This document shows, one piece after another, positions 37,613-47,041 of a stretch of 64,000 nt of DNA. Location: the NCBI GenBank assembly GCA_019359125.1, contig JAHHHY010000014.1, positions 62,001 to 126,000 on the forward strand, written 5' to 3'. The notes beneath the pieces were generated by a model. The model searched no databases. It worked only from the letters and a program-made list of their open reading frames with translations, and was not told the DNA's origin. Position 1 is the stretch's first letter. Each line of letters begins with the position of its first letter. The translations under genes were made by a program, and so were the position numbers. The DNA is from Pleurocapsa minor GSE-CHR-MK 17-07R. GTDB taxonomy: Bacteria; Chloroflexota; Anaerolineae; Aggregatilineales; Phototrophicaceae.

Positions 37613-38731
37613 TTACGATCTTTCTCTCGCGCCCTGATAAAACACCCAAGCCGACGATGAGCGGAAGACGAGCGCGGTCAGCGCAATGATGATCAGCAGC
37701 AAAATCCATGCCATTGCTGATGCCATGCCCATGTGACGGAAATTGAAGGCTTCCTGATAGATTTGCCAGTTGAGGAATGTCCCCGCGCCGGCAGGGGTGG
37801 GGATGAACGCCGCCACTTCAAAGGCCTGGAGTGCGCCAATCAGCGAGGTGACAAGGTTGTAAAACAACGAGGGACTGAGCATGGGCACGGTCACATAGCG
37901 GAATTTTGCCCACTCGCCCCCGCCATCAATATCGGCAACTTCATACAGTTCCTGGGGGATGCCCTTCAGCCCTGCCAGCAAAATCACCGAATTGGCGCCG
38001 AAAATGCCCCACATGCTGATGATGATGAATAAAACAGGTGACAGCGATGGATCACTTAACCACTGGGGCTGTGACAGCCCAAAAAAGTTGATAAACGGCG
38101 ACAGCGAGGCATTCACAATCCCCGTCGACGAAAACATCCACCGCCACAGCAATGCGGTTGCAACAGCGGGCAGCACCGCAGGCAGGTAGTAGAGAACGCG
38201 CCACAAGCCGACCCCACGCACCTTTTGATTGAGCAGCAGCGCCACGCCGAGCGCGCCTGCCAGCCCCAGGGGTACAGTGACCACCGCATAGACCACGGTC
38301 AGCCGCATCGAGCGCCAGAAATCACTTTCTCTTGCGCCCAGCACAAACCCACCGTCGCCAATGGTAACGCGCACAATTTCATCGTGGCGCGGCGGCAGCG
38401 CATCTGAACTGCGCTGTGCGGCGGACTCTAACGGCGCCGCCGATACGTCGAATAATTCAGCATAATTTTGCAGGCCTACCCACTCTGGTGCACGAAACAA
38501 ATTGTATTCAGTGAAACTTAAGTAGAGCGATGCACCAATCGTGAACAGATTGAAAATGAGGAAACCGATGACCCACGGCATGACCAACGCGCGTCCGGCG
38601 GCAGCCTCGCTGTTAATACCGAACCGAAGTTGTACGCGGTAGACAATCAACATGATGACTGCCAGTGCCACCGCAACCAGTACATAACGGATCAGCGTGG
38701 GGAGGTACGTGTTCAGCACGCTCAGATCCAT
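37613..38731 (-). CDS. Sugar ABC transporter permease, MalF type
   Basis: 372 residues. The EAA loop reads ELYEVADIDGGGEWAKFRYVTVPML. There is an unusually long periplasmic or cytoplasmic insertion (about residues 85-125: DVSAAPLESAAQRSSDALPP) and an N-terminal extra membrane segment. It pairs with the MalG-type permease. An attenuator-like hairpin separates it from the upstream binding-protein gene. Confidence 0.9.
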   Translation of the reverse strand: MDLSVLNTYLPTLIRYVLVAVALAVIMLIVYRVQLRFGINSEAAAGRALVMPWVIGFLIFNLFTIGASLYLSFTEYNLFRAPEWVGLQNYAELFDVSAAPLESAAQRSSDALPPRHDEIVRVTIGDGGFVLGARESDFWRSMRLTVVYAVVTVPLGLAGALGVALLLNQKVRGVGLWRVLYYLPAVLPAVATALLWRWMFSSTGIVNASLSPFINFFGLSQPQWLSDPSLSPVLFIIISMWGIFGANSVILLAGLKGIPQELYEVADIDGGGEWAKFRYVTVPMLSPSLFYNLVTSLIGALQAFEVAAFIPTPAGAGTFLNWQIYQEAFNFRHMGMASAMAWILLLIIIALTALVFRSSSAWVFYQGARERS

Positions 38732-38780
38732 TGCTTATCTCCTAATGGAACCGTGGTGAAGGATACGTAAATGTGGTTGT

Positions 38781-38827
38781 TAAAAAGAAGCCCTCATCCG
38801 CACCGGGTGAGCGGTGCAGTGAGGGCA
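38781..38827 (-). terminator. Attenuator-like terminator between binding-protein and permease genes
   Basis: On the minus strand GCCCTCA (38826-38820) pairs with TGAGGGC (38796-38790), with an inner GCACC/GGTGC stem, followed by CTTCTTTTTAAC. It begins about 20 bases after the binding-protein stop. Such partial terminators commonly allow more binding protein than permease. Confidence 0.75.
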
Positions 38828-38845
38828 AAATACGGCGGTGATAAC

Positions 38846-40108
38846 TTACGGCAGGGTATCTTCGAGGTCTGGGCGCACTTCAGCAGCGAGTTCTGCTACG
38901 CTGAGATCGGTTTCGCCATTGATGAGGGGTCCCCAGAATTCTGACCAGAAGACCGCGTCAAATTCGGCGTAGTTGCCGAAGATTGGCAGGGCGCGCATAT
39001 CACCTGCCGCCGCGATAATCGCTTCGGCGCTGGCTTCCTTGCGCGGTTCCGAGGAGACGAGGTGTTCAACCGTTCCCTGAGAAATGCGCGGGGAAACAAT
39101 CTTCCAGCCCTGAATCGCTTCGGTGATCGCAACCAGTGCCGAACATGCTGCCTGTGGATTTTCGGTGTTGCCGTTAATCGCAGTGCTGGCGTTCCAGGCA
39201 AAGGTGGTGCTGTTGCCGGTTTCCGGGTTGGCGGGAACGTGGATCACGCCCACATCCATGCCGTCCACGCGGTCAAGGTCATCGGCTGCGCCGCCCATGA
39301 ACATTGCAATCCTGCCAGCCTTGAACATTTCGCCAAAGCCCTGTTCAGCGATCACATCGCGACTGGGGGACATTTCCGGGTTGTATGCGGTGCTCAGGTA
39401 GAATTCGAAGCCGCGCACAAATTCGGGGCTGTCAATCGGTGCGGTGGTGAAGTCCGATGAAATGAGTTCGCCGCCCGCCTGCCAGACAAAAATCGTCGGG
39501 GGAGGCCAGCCATTGTTCGTGAACCCCCACTGATCGGTATTGCCATCGCTGTCGGTGTCTAATGTCAGCGCCATTGCGGTTTCGGTGAAGTCGTCCCACG
39601 TCCAGTCATCCTGCGGGTAATCGAGACCAGCGGCATCGAACAGTCCACGGTTGTAGTACACGACAACCGGCTGCGCAATCCACGGCAAGCCATAGGTGTC
39701 CCCATCGAACTGATTGACGGCGAGGATGCCGGGGTAATAGTCGTTCAAGTCACCAGCGGTTTGCGGGGCTGCATTCGTGACTGCATCGCACTGGCTGAGG
39801 GGAAGGAACACGCCTTCCGAGGCAATCGCCATCTGGTTTTGGTCGAGCCAATACAGGTCGGCACCCGTGCCACCCGCGAGCTGGGTTTGCACTTGTGTGA
39901 AGTAATCGCTGGGGATAGGTTCGTGGACAATCTGATAATCGGTCTGGCTGGCGTTGATCTCGTCGATCAACACCTGAAGTTCAGCCGCTTCATCAACACC
40001 CGCCCACGTCGAAATGCGAACGGTCACAGGGTCTTGTGCAAGCGCCGCACCAAACGTCAGCGAAGCCAGCAAGAGGGCGCTGGGTAAAACAAAGAAATTG
40101 CGTTTCAT
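38846..40108 (-). CDS. Extracellular sugar-binding protein of ABC importer
   Basis: A 420-residue protein with a signal peptide (LPSALLLASLTFGAALAQ) and type 1 substrate-binding motifs: VRISTWAGVDEAAELQVLIDEIN, GGTGADLYWLDQNQM, YGLPWIAQPVVVYYNRGLFDAAG, and FKAGRIAMFMGGAADD. I see no lipobox Cys after the signal. It delivers oligosaccharide, plausibly beta-mannosides given the GH130 genes, to the two permeases. AAGGA precedes the ATG. Confidence 0.92.
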   Translation of the reverse strand: MKRNFFVLPSALLLASLTFGAALAQDPVTVRISTWAGVDEAAELQVLIDEINASQTDYQIVHEPIPSDYFTQVQTQLAGGTGADLYWLDQNQMAIASEGVFLPLSQCDAVTNAAPQTAGDLNDYYPGILAVNQFDGDTYGLPWIAQPVVVYYNRGLFDAAGLDYPQDDWTWDDFTETAMALTLDTDSDGNTDQWGFTNNGWPPPTIFVWQAGGELISSDFTTAPIDSPEFVRGFEFYLSTAYNPEMSPSRDVIAEQGFGEMFKAGRIAMFMGGAADDLDRVDGMDVGVIHVPANPETGNSTTFAWNASTAINGNTENPQAACSALVAITEAIQGWKIVSPRISQGTVEHLVSSEPRKEASAEAIIAAAGDMRALPIFGNYAEFDAVFWSEFWGPLINGETDLSVAELAAEVRPDLEDTLP

Positions 40109-40175
40109 CGGTCAATTCCTTTCAAGGTAAACAGATGATCTTTTGGATGTAAGTCAACCAAGCTCTGTAGTTTTG

Positions 40176-41198
40176 TTATACTTTGACCTCCTTGTGTGCG
40201 GTGGAGTGACGTTCCACCAATGCCACTGGGACAATGATTTCCGAAGCCAGCAGGTCTGGGTCCTGAAGCAGCATCAAAACGCGGTGCGCAGCTTCTTTAC
40301 CCATCTGCTGGCGAGGGATGCGGACGGTTGTGAGCGGAGGATCGTTCAGCTCCGCCCAAGAAATATCGTCAAACCCGATAACGCTCAGGTCATCGGGGAC
40401 GCTTTTCCCAAGAAGTTTGGCTTCCCGAATGGCACCAATGGCCATCGAGTCGTTCACGGCACCCAGGGCGCTGATCTCCGGGTGTGCTGCTGCAATCTGC
40501 TGGTAGGCTGTGCGCCCGGATTCAATCGTGGTTTCGTTCATGTGGACGACCTGCATCGCCAGCCCATGTTCCACCAGTGCCCGCTGATACCCCCGCACTC
40601 GCCGCGCCGTACTTGCCCAATCGGGCGGACCCGCAATCACACCAATCTGCGTATGCCCCAGCTGGAGCAGGTGCTGTGCCGCATGATAAGCACCCAGTTC
40701 GTCGTCACTGTTGACACAGTTGGCAGTCGAAAACTCCAAGCGATTATCGACCAGCACCACCGGCAGCTCACTGTTCAGCATCGCGGTGATGAATCCGGCG
40801 GGTATATTGGGACCCGCGAGGATCATGGCATCGATACGCCGTTCGCGGATAAAGCGGAAATCGGCAGGGCGAGTGAGCGTATCTGGAGACAGGCTTTCAA
40901 AGGCGACGTGATAGTTGGTGCGTGAGATCACCTGTTGAACGCTGTCGAGAATCTCGCTGTAGAACGGATCAGCCCGCTTTGGCACGCCCGACTTTTGTAC
41001 AAAGAAAAAGCCGATATTGAACGTCTGCGCGGTCGCTAATCCGCGTGCATTGAGAGTAGGGGTGTAATTCAGTTCGCGTGCCTTGGCCAAAATTCGTTCA
41101 CGCAGATCACTCCCTACACCCGGACGGTCATTGAGGGCACGGGAGACGGTTGCACCAGAAACGCCAACTGACTTTGCAATTTCGTCGATGATGGACAT
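40176..41198 (-). CDS. LacI-family transcriptional repressor
   Basis: 340 residues. The N-terminal helix-turn-helix and hinge are typical: MSIIDEIAKSVGVSGATVSRALNDRPGVGSDLRERILAKARELNYTPTLNARGL (shown here only as family match; the key parts are VSGATVSRALN and LNYTPTLNARGLA). The effector domain resembles periplasmic sugar-binding proteins. It lies between the binding-protein gene and the divergent 41314 gene, with an operator in the shared gap, so it likely controls both arms of the locus. Confidence 0.92.
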   Translation of the reverse strand: MSIIDEIAKSVGVSGATVSRALNDRPGVGSDLRERILAKARELNYTPTLNARGLATAQTFNIGFFFVQKSGVPKRADPFYSEILDSVQQVISRTNYHVAFESLSPDTLTRPADFRFIRERRIDAMILAGPNIPAGFITAMLNSELPVVLVDNRLEFSTANCVNSDDELGAYHAAQHLLQLGHTQIGVIAGPPDWASTARRVRGYQRALVEHGLAMQVVHMNETTIESGRTAYQQIAAAHPEISALGAVNDSMAIGAIREAKLLGKSVPDDLSVIGFDDISWAELNDPPLTTVRIPRQQMGKEAAHRVLMLLQDPDLLASEIIVPVALVERHSTAHKEVKV

Positions 41199-41227
41199 TT
41201 GCGTAAGTTTCTCGAAAAGATAATTTT

Positions 41228-41266
41228 ACGTAACCGCTTGCGTTCTTCTTACGTTCTGACTATAGT
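41228..41266 (+). promoter_or_regulatory. LacI operator overlapping the divergent promoter
   Basis: ACGTAACCGCTTGCGT (41228-41243) is an imperfect palindrome with the central CG typical of LacI-family sites. Its right end is the -35 element TTGCGT (41238-41243). After 17 bases comes TATAGT (41261-41266). Repression of the plus-strand genes is expected. Confidence 0.75.
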
Positions 41267-41313
41267 GAAGGTCAAAGATGTTGTCAAGCCATTACAAAAA
41301 GGCATTTGTTTAG

Positions 41314-43254
41314 ATGATGCAACCTGCACAAGTATGGATACCCATCGATGGGCTGCTTGCTCTTAGTACTCATTGGACCATGAATAAAGACGGTGCGCAT
41401 GGGTTAGGTGACGGGTTTATTTGGGACGTTCAGTTTTCAGCGGCTCATGGCGGCACATGGATTGATATTGCCGTGACGACCGAACGCGAGTTGGTCTTTA
41501 ACCCGGCGATGATCGTGTGGCTGGGCACGCTCGATAACCTGAATGACAGGCAGGCACACACATGGCGGCAGACGATTCTGCGTGCGCCCACCACGAATCA
41601 GCAGGGGTTAGGCGGGAATGATCTCCCGGCGGGATATATGTACGATGCAGAGAGACATACCGAGACGATTGTCTATGTCCCTCCCGACTCGGTGAAATGG
41701 GCGCAGCATCGCTTTTATGAACTGGCAATCCGCCAAGTCATCGAATACCGCCCCACGCCCCGTTACGGCATCGGCTTAGTGCCGACGATTCCCGACCCCA
41801 AATTCACCTTTTCCGTCGGAACACACGCGTTCCGCCTGTGGTACACCCAGTCGACATGTGATGGCACGCCGACTCAGTGGGAAGCACAACAGCGCCTGAT
41901 CAAGGCAATTACGCCGCTGCTGGACACCGAACCAGGCCTCATCCCCGATGCGCCGGGATGGGACGTGATGGCACGCGGGACGCTGAAAGACTTGCACGAT
42001 GAAGCGTGTTGGGTGACGGCAGGCGGCAAGACAGGCTTGAGCGCCTACGTCAAAGGCAGTTCGGCGGTTGGGCGCGACGACGCACGCGGTTTTGAGCTGA
42101 TGACGCAGCTGGATGTGCTGCTGCCGCTGCTTCACTGGCGCAAGCAGGTGGGCGAAACAGGCGCGGACACGCTCATTGACCGGCTGATGGATGCGGTGCG
42201 CGCCTATAAAATAATCGATCCGCACCACTATTTGCCGAATCACTACCCCTATCGGCCGACCGATACGTTTATGGACACGTGGTATTTTTACGAGAACGCG
42301 CTGATTAAACTGCCGTGGGTGGCGTACTTAACCGGGGATGCCGACCTCAAGCAGACCTTTTTGACCGCGCTCGAAGGGGGACGCGAACTGGCGCACCGTT
42401 CGCACCATTTGCTGCCCCTGTTTGCCGACGCGAACGGCTGGCAGGCGCAAAATAGCGTTCTCAATGTCGGTGTGAGCGGCATGTATGCCGCCGGGTGCAT
42501 TTTGGCAGCGCAGTTGACGGGCGACCTTGCCTATGAAACCGAAGCTGCCGCCGCCCTCGATGTCATGCATACGCTGCCGCCAGCGATGCTCACCCATGAG
42601 CCGCAGCAGCTTTCGTTTGCCGCCGCCGCGGCTGCATATCTCGGTCATCACACGGCACCTGATTGGGTAAATTTGTCGCTGCGGATGGGCTACTGGGGGA
42701 AAGACCCAGGCGTGCCATATTATGATGCGCGTGGCATGTTTCAGGCGTGTGCGTCGTTGAGCTATCCCGCTTACAAAGAGAATGTCGAGACAATCTGGGC
42801 GTGGTCAGAACTATTGGGGGCGGATGCCACCCGCGATCAAGTGCCGTCACACCTGATGGCAGCTTTCGCCAACTTGCAGCGCTGCCACAATTACGCCTTT
42901 TTTGACGCCTTTTTACCTGCTTCGCTGCGGCGCGGGCCGTGCCCGTATATCCCGTATGAAGATTTGGCGACTTCAGAGTTTACACACACAGCAACGTTGG
43001 GCAAAGAACTGTACGGCGCGGGTGAGGTATTCTGGAGCGCCTTATTGTTTTCATGCCCCGATTTCCTGACCGAGGTGCCGGCGGACGTGCTCACCTTGTC
43101 GCTTGATGTTTCGTGTGTGCGGCTGGATCATCAAAAAAGTGGGCGGCGGCGCTGGCTGGTGTACAATCCGCGCTCGATGCCCGTCGATATTCGCAGCCGA
43201 CATAGCGATTTTTCACTTTTACCCAGGCAATATCGCATTGTGGAAGATGCATAA
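41314..43254 (+). CDS. Uncharacterised 646-residue protein of the sugar locus, probable cytoplasmic glycosidase-like
   Basis: No signal peptide or membrane segment. The N-terminal 180 residues are beta-rich (HTWRQTILRAPTTNQQGLGG, FSVGTHAFRLWYTQSTCDG). The long middle is helix-rich with alpha/alpha-barrel style repeats (LMTQLDVLLPLLHWRKQVGE, NALIKLPWVAYLTGDADLKQ, LNVGVSGMYAAGCILAAQLTGD). The C-terminus is a short beta cap (VRLDHQKSGRRRWLVYNPR). I recognise no named family. It is co-transcribed with a GH130 gene (1-base overlap), so a hydrolase or lyase acting on the imported glycan is the best inference. Confidence 0.65.
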   Translation: MMQPAQVWIPIDGLLALSTHWTMNKDGAHGLGDGFIWDVQFSAAHGGTWIDIAVTTERELVFNPAMIVWLGTLDNLNDRQAHTWRQTILRAPTTNQQGLGGNDLPAGYMYDAERHTETIVYVPPDSVKWAQHRFYELAIRQVIEYRPTPRYGIGLVPTIPDPKFTFSVGTHAFRLWYTQSTCDGTPTQWEAQQRLIKAITPLLDTEPGLIPDAPGWDVMARGTLKDLHDEACWVTAGGKTGLSAYVKGSSAVGRDDARGFELMTQLDVLLPLLHWRKQVGETGADTLIDRLMDAVRAYKIIDPHHYLPNHYPYRPTDTFMDTWYFYENALIKLPWVAYLTGDADLKQTFLTALEGGRELAHRSHHLLPLFADANGWQAQNSVLNVGVSGMYAAGCILAAQLTGDLAYETEAAAALDVMHTLPPAMLTHEPQQLSFAAAAAAYLGHHTAPDWVNLSLRMGYWGKDPGVPYYDARGMFQACASLSYPAYKENVETIWAWSELLGADATRDQVPSHLMAAFANLQRCHNYAFFDAFLPASLRRGPCPYIPYEDLATSEFTHTATLGKELYGAGEVFWSALLFSCPDFLTEVPADVLTLSLDVSCVRLDHQKSGRRRWLVYNPRSMPVDIRSRHSDFSLLPRQYRIVEDA

Positions 43255-44303
43255 TGTTCAGCCGCCATCCGCTTAACCCCTTGATTACTCCCGCACAGGT
43301 ACAGCCGTCTCGTCCTGGCTATGAGGTCATTGGCACGTTCAATCCCGGCGCGATTTTGCATCGTGGCGAAACGCTGCTGCTCGTGCGCGTGGCAGAACGT
43401 CCCACAGAACGCGATCCCGCGTGGGTGTTTTGTCCATACCTGAATGAAGATGGTGAACTCTCTTTGTTCAGGGTGCGTCGCAATGATCCCGACTTTGATT
43501 GCACCGATGCGCGTTTCGTCAAGCATCTATTGAGCGGCGCAGTACACCTGACCAGCATCAGCCATCTCAGGCGGGCACGCAGCAACGATGGCGTGCACTT
43601 TACCGTCGACAGCCATGCATGGCTGCAAGCGGCGAATGTCTATGAAGCGTTCGGCGTGGAAGATGCGCGCATTACGGCGCTTGAGGACAGCTACTTCATC
43701 AATTATACGGCGGTCAGTTCACAGGGAATTGCGACGGGTTTAGCGCAAACGGCAGATTTTGAGCATCTCGAACGACTCGGCATCATCTTTCCGCCATCTA
43801 ACCGCGATGTTGCGATTTTTCCGCGCAAGATCAACGGTCTGTATACCTGCTATCACCGCCCGATGCCGGGTGAATTTGGCAAATTCAGCATCTGGGCCGC
43901 GACCTCACCCGATCTCATCCGTTGGGGCGATCATCGCCTGGTGCTGGAAGGCAACGCGTCCGGATGGGACTCTGGACGCGTGGGCGGCGGCGCGCCTCCG
44001 ATTTGGACGGAGCACGGCTGGTTGTCGATTTATCATGCGGCTGACCGTCAGCATCGCTACTGCCTCGGTGCTTTTCTCGCCTCGCATGCCGATCCCGCAC
44101 ACGTGATCGCACGCACGGGCGAGCCGATCTTCATCCCCGAGGCCGCCTATGAGACCGGAGGTTTCTTCCCTAATGTGGTGTTTACCTGCGGCCTTACGCT
44201 GTCCGATGGGATGATCCGCCTGTACTACGGGGCATCGGATGACAGCATTGCGCTGGCCGAGGCTCCCGTGGCAAGCGTGTTAAGTCTGCTCACGGGTGCA
44301 TGA
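43254..44303 (+). CDS. Second GH130-family glycoside phosphorylase-like protein
   Basis: A 349-residue beta-propeller protein. GH130 signs include HPLNPLITPAQV, IGTFNPGAILHRGETLLLVRVAE, EAFGVEDARITALEDSYFINYT and RDVAIFPRKINGLYTCYHRP, then APPIWTEHGWLSIYHA and GGFFPNVVFTCG. The Asp in VEDAR is the expected catalytic acid. It is longer at the N-terminus than the other GH130 protein of this locus and only distantly like it, so the two probably differ in linkage. Start TAATG overlaps the previous stop by 1 base. Confidence 0.85.
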   Translation: MFSRHPLNPLITPAQVQPSRPGYEVIGTFNPGAILHRGETLLLVRVAERPTERDPAWVFCPYLNEDGELSLFRVRRNDPDFDCTDARFVKHLLSGAVHLTSISHLRRARSNDGVHFTVDSHAWLQAANVYEAFGVEDARITALEDSYFINYTAVSSQGIATGLAQTADFEHLERLGIIFPPSNRDVAIFPRKINGLYTCYHRPMPGEFGKFSIWAATSPDLIRWGDHRLVLEGNASGWDSGRVGGGAPPIWTEHGWLSIYHAADRQHRYCLGAFLASHADPAHVIARTGEPIFIPEAAYETGGFFPNVVFTCGLTLSDGMIRLYYGASDDSIALAEAPVASVLSLLTGA

Positions 44304-44349
44304 TCGTTAAGGCGTAATGGCGCGCTCCTGCCTGTATTGCCCGCGCCCT

Positions 44350-44381
44350 GACAGGGTGCAGACGAGACGCTGCACCCTGTC
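44350..44381. terminator. Hairpin between convergent operons
   Basis: GACAGGGTGCAG (44350-44361) pairs perfectly with CTGCACCCTGTC (44370-44381), 8-base loop. It separates the plus-strand GH130 gene from the minus-strand glycan operon. Confidence 0.7.
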
Positions 44382-44431
44382 GTGCTGCCATGAGGCACCT
44401 GGTTTGCAGCAGGCGTGGCACGTCAGGTCTC

Positions 44432-45796
44432 CTATACAGCCCCAGTCTGCACATTTGCCAGCTCATGATCCATGTTGATGTCATTGGCGCGCATCATTTC
44501 CGAAAGCTTGAACCACATCACGATCGCTTCCAGGCAAGCCGCCGTCACCCAACCAATAGCAAGCCCGGTCAAACCGCCCGTTATCAATCCGAACGCGCTT
44601 AACCCAATCTCACAGATGCCGCTCAGGAGCAAAATGGCAATGGCGCTGTCCACGCGATTATAAACGCGCAGAAAAGCAATGTAATGATATTTCACGATCA
44701 GTGGAAACACCCCTAAGCTCAGGATGCGCAGACACCAATCTGCCTGTTCCGCATAATGGGCGCCGAATAAGCCCAGTAACACATTTGCCATGATAAACAG
44801 GATCGCTGCCATCGGCAGGGTAATCGCCAGCGACAGGCGCAGGGTCATGCGCGTCCTGGCAATCAGCGCCGCTGGTTCTTTGGAACCGACCGCATACAGC
44901 ACTGTCGTCAAATGACCGGGGATGACGAATAGAAAACTGGCGATCATCCAGGCGGCGTAAAAACTGGCATTCGCCGATGCGGACAACAGCGTCGTGACCG
45001 CAATCGGAAGGAGCAGGTTCGGCGCTTGCAGGATCAGATTGGTTGTATGATGCGCGAGCGCGGTACGACCAATACGCCGGATGAGCCCAAACTGTGGACG
45101 GTAGACGATGCGAATGCGTCGCCACAACATGTACGCGGCAAGAATCACCAGCGACAGGATATTGCCAAACATCCATGCCGCGTAAATCGACAACCCGGTG
45201 GTTTGCGACAGGTGATAGGCGATCACATAGAGCAGGATGAGTTTCGCGGCAGCGAAGATAATGTTACGCCAAAGCTGCAAACCGCCGCGCAGTAAACCGA
45301 CAAAGGCCTGATCGAGGATGAAGGTCACTGCTGTGAAAGCCACCCCAACCGCAAACACGACGATGCTGCCCAAATCTTGGGACACCAGTGCGAGTTCCGG
45401 CGACAGCGTGGGAACGGCGAGGGCGAACAAAATCCCCAATGCTGACGAAGCACCGCCCACAATGAGCGCGGACATGACGATGATCGAGCCTGCATGATTG
45501 GGCTGGCGCGATACTTCACCGATCAGGACCGTGCCTAAACCGAGCATTCCCATCGCACCCAACAACATCATGGCAGAGATGGCTGCCGATGCAAATCCAA
45601 CTGCCTCCGGCGGATACAGACGCGCCGCCAGCCACCAATAGGCGAAACCGAGTACCGATGTAACCGCCGTTGTCGCTACCAGCGAACTGGCGTTCAGGAA
45701 GAGCGTCCTGTTCAACTGGATGTGCTGTTTCACCTGAAACGGTAAACGGGCGACGTGCAGTAGCAAGGGCGAAGACAGTATTTTGGACAAGGACAT
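44432..45796 (-). CDS. Polysaccharide flippase-like membrane protein (Wzx/MOP superfamily)
   Basis: 454 residues with about 12-14 membrane segments. The start SLVATTAVTSVLGFAYWWLAARLYPPEAVGFASA is the usual first helix pair of Wzx-type O-unit translocases, and VVIAVGVAFT-like and CLRILSLGVFPLIVKYHYIAFLRV segments follow. MOP flippases move lipid-linked glycans across the membrane. CAGGAGTAA precedes the ATG, which abuts the stop of the GT4 gene upstream. It is the last gene of the glycan operon. Confidence 0.8.
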   Translation of the reverse strand: MSLSKILSSPLLLHVARLPFQVKQHIQLNRTLFLNASSLVATTAVTSVLGFAYWWLAARLYPPEAVGFASAAISAMMLLGAMGMLGLGTVLIGEVSRQPNHAGSIIVMSALIVGGASSALGILFALAVPTLSPELALVSQDLGSIVVFAVGVAFTAVTFILDQAFVGLLRGGLQLWRNIIFAAAKLILLYVIAYHLSQTTGLSIYAAWMFGNILSLVILAAYMLWRRIRIVYRPQFGLIRRIGRTALAHHTTNLILQAPNLLLPIAVTTLLSASANASFYAAWMIASFLFVIPGHLTTVLYAVGSKEPAALIARTRMTLRLSLAITLPMAAILFIMANVLLGLFGAHYAEQADWCLRILSLGVFPLIVKYHYIAFLRVYNRVDSAIAILLLSGICEIGLSAFGLITGGLTGLAIGWVTAACLEAIVMWFKLSEMMRANDINMDHELANVQTGAV

Positions 45797-47041
45797 TTAC
45801 TCCTGTTGGGCGTCCGGCGACAGCAGCGTTTCATACACGCGTTCGTAGCGTGGGATGACCGCGCTGGCAAAATACTCGGCAACCTTCACCTTGCCCGCCC
45901 GCCCCATTTGTTGGCACATGAGCGGATTTTCGATCAGGCGCTGCATGGCAGCTTTCAACCCATCAATGTCGTCAGGCGGGACGAGCAGCCCGGTTTCGTC
46001 ATGGATGACAATATCCATCAGACCGCCGACATTGGAGGCAATGACGGCACGCTCACAAATCATCGCTTCGAGGGCGACAGTACCGAATGGCTCTGACCAG
46101 GTGGATGGCACTAACCCGAACAAACTCCGTCGCCATGCCGCCATAACCTGATCATGTGGCACATCGATTAAAATCGTCACATTATCCGGTTTGTTGTCCA
46201 GGTTGACCGGATACTCAGATGTTTTATAGCCGATAATGACCAGCGGCGGCGGATTATGCAGCTGCCGATACGCCTCAAACAGGACATCGACCCCCTTATA
46301 TCGCCCAAACGCGCCGACGAAGAGCAAAAATGGCTCCGTCGGCAGTTGATCGATGAACGCCTGTGAAACATCGTGTGTCGAATCGATAACATCGGAGACA
46401 AACGGCGTCAGCACCTGATAAGGGAGCTGGCTGCCGCTTACCCTGTTGTACACAGCGACGGCATTGCTGACAGGCAGGAACATATCGACCTGCTGCCGTT
46501 CAGGAATGCCCATCAGCCAGTTCATCATCACGGTGGGTACGCCTTTGGCGACACCATAATGATCGCTCCCACAGCGAAGACACTTGACCAGGCCGGGCCC
46601 GCTGCACGCGCCGTCAAAGTAAATCAGTTTCTTCTTGGAACAGACCAGGCTGTAATCATGCAGGCTCAGGACCAATCGGGCTTTGCTCCATCGTTTGAGT
46701 GGCAAAAACGAGTGAACGATCCAGTTGTGCGCGTGGACAATGTCGGGCTTTTCCTGCGCGATCACCCGGCGCATTTCGCCCATCAATTCCGGGTCGGGGA
46801 AGGGGGGCGTATGCCGACGCGATTGATCGCTGAACAGCGCGCTCAGGCGCTGCATCGTCCCTTTGATTCGGTGGATGCGCACGCCCTGATCAATCTCGAA
46901 TGGCGCGAGATCGCCGTCGCCAAGCGTAACCACCGAAATGGTATGCCCGCGCGCAGCCAGTTGTGCGCTAAGATCGCGTACAAATCGTTCTTCTCCGCCG
47001 ATGAAAGGCGGATAGAACTGCGTCAGCATCATGATGCGCAT
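45797..47041 (-). CDS. GT4-family glycosyltransferase
   Basis: A 414-residue GT-B enzyme. N-terminal MRIMMLTQFYPPFIGGEERFVRDL; C-terminal donor site with FGRYKGVDVLFEAYRQL, WSEPFGTVALEAMICERAVIASNVGG and ETGLLVPPDDIDGLKAAM, the usual EX7E pattern of GT4. Cytoplasmic. It overlaps the next upstream GT4 gene by 13 bases. A CxxC pair (CSGPGLVKCLRCGSDHY) resembles a metal site seen in some GT4 proteins. The sugar and acceptor cannot be predicted. Confidence 0.88.
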   Translation of the reverse strand: MRIMMLTQFYPPFIGGEERFVRDLSAQLAARGHTISVVTLGDGDLAPFEIDQGVRIHRIKGTMQRLSALFSDQSRRHTPPFPDPELMGEMRRVIAQEKPDIVHAHNWIVHSFLPLKRWSKARLVLSLHDYSLVCSKKKLIYFDGACSGPGLVKCLRCGSDHYGVAKGVPTVMMNWLMGIPERQQVDMFLPVSNAVAVYNRVSGSQLPYQVLTPFVSDVIDSTHDVSQAFIDQLPTEPFLLFVGAFGRYKGVDVLFEAYRQLHNPPPLVIIGYKTSEYPVNLDNKPDNVTILIDVPHDQVMAAWRRSLFGLVPSTWSEPFGTVALEAMICERAVIASNVGGLMDIVIHDETGLLVPPDDIDGLKAAMQRLIENPLMCQQMGRAGKVKVAEYFASAVIPRYERVYETLLSPDAQQE

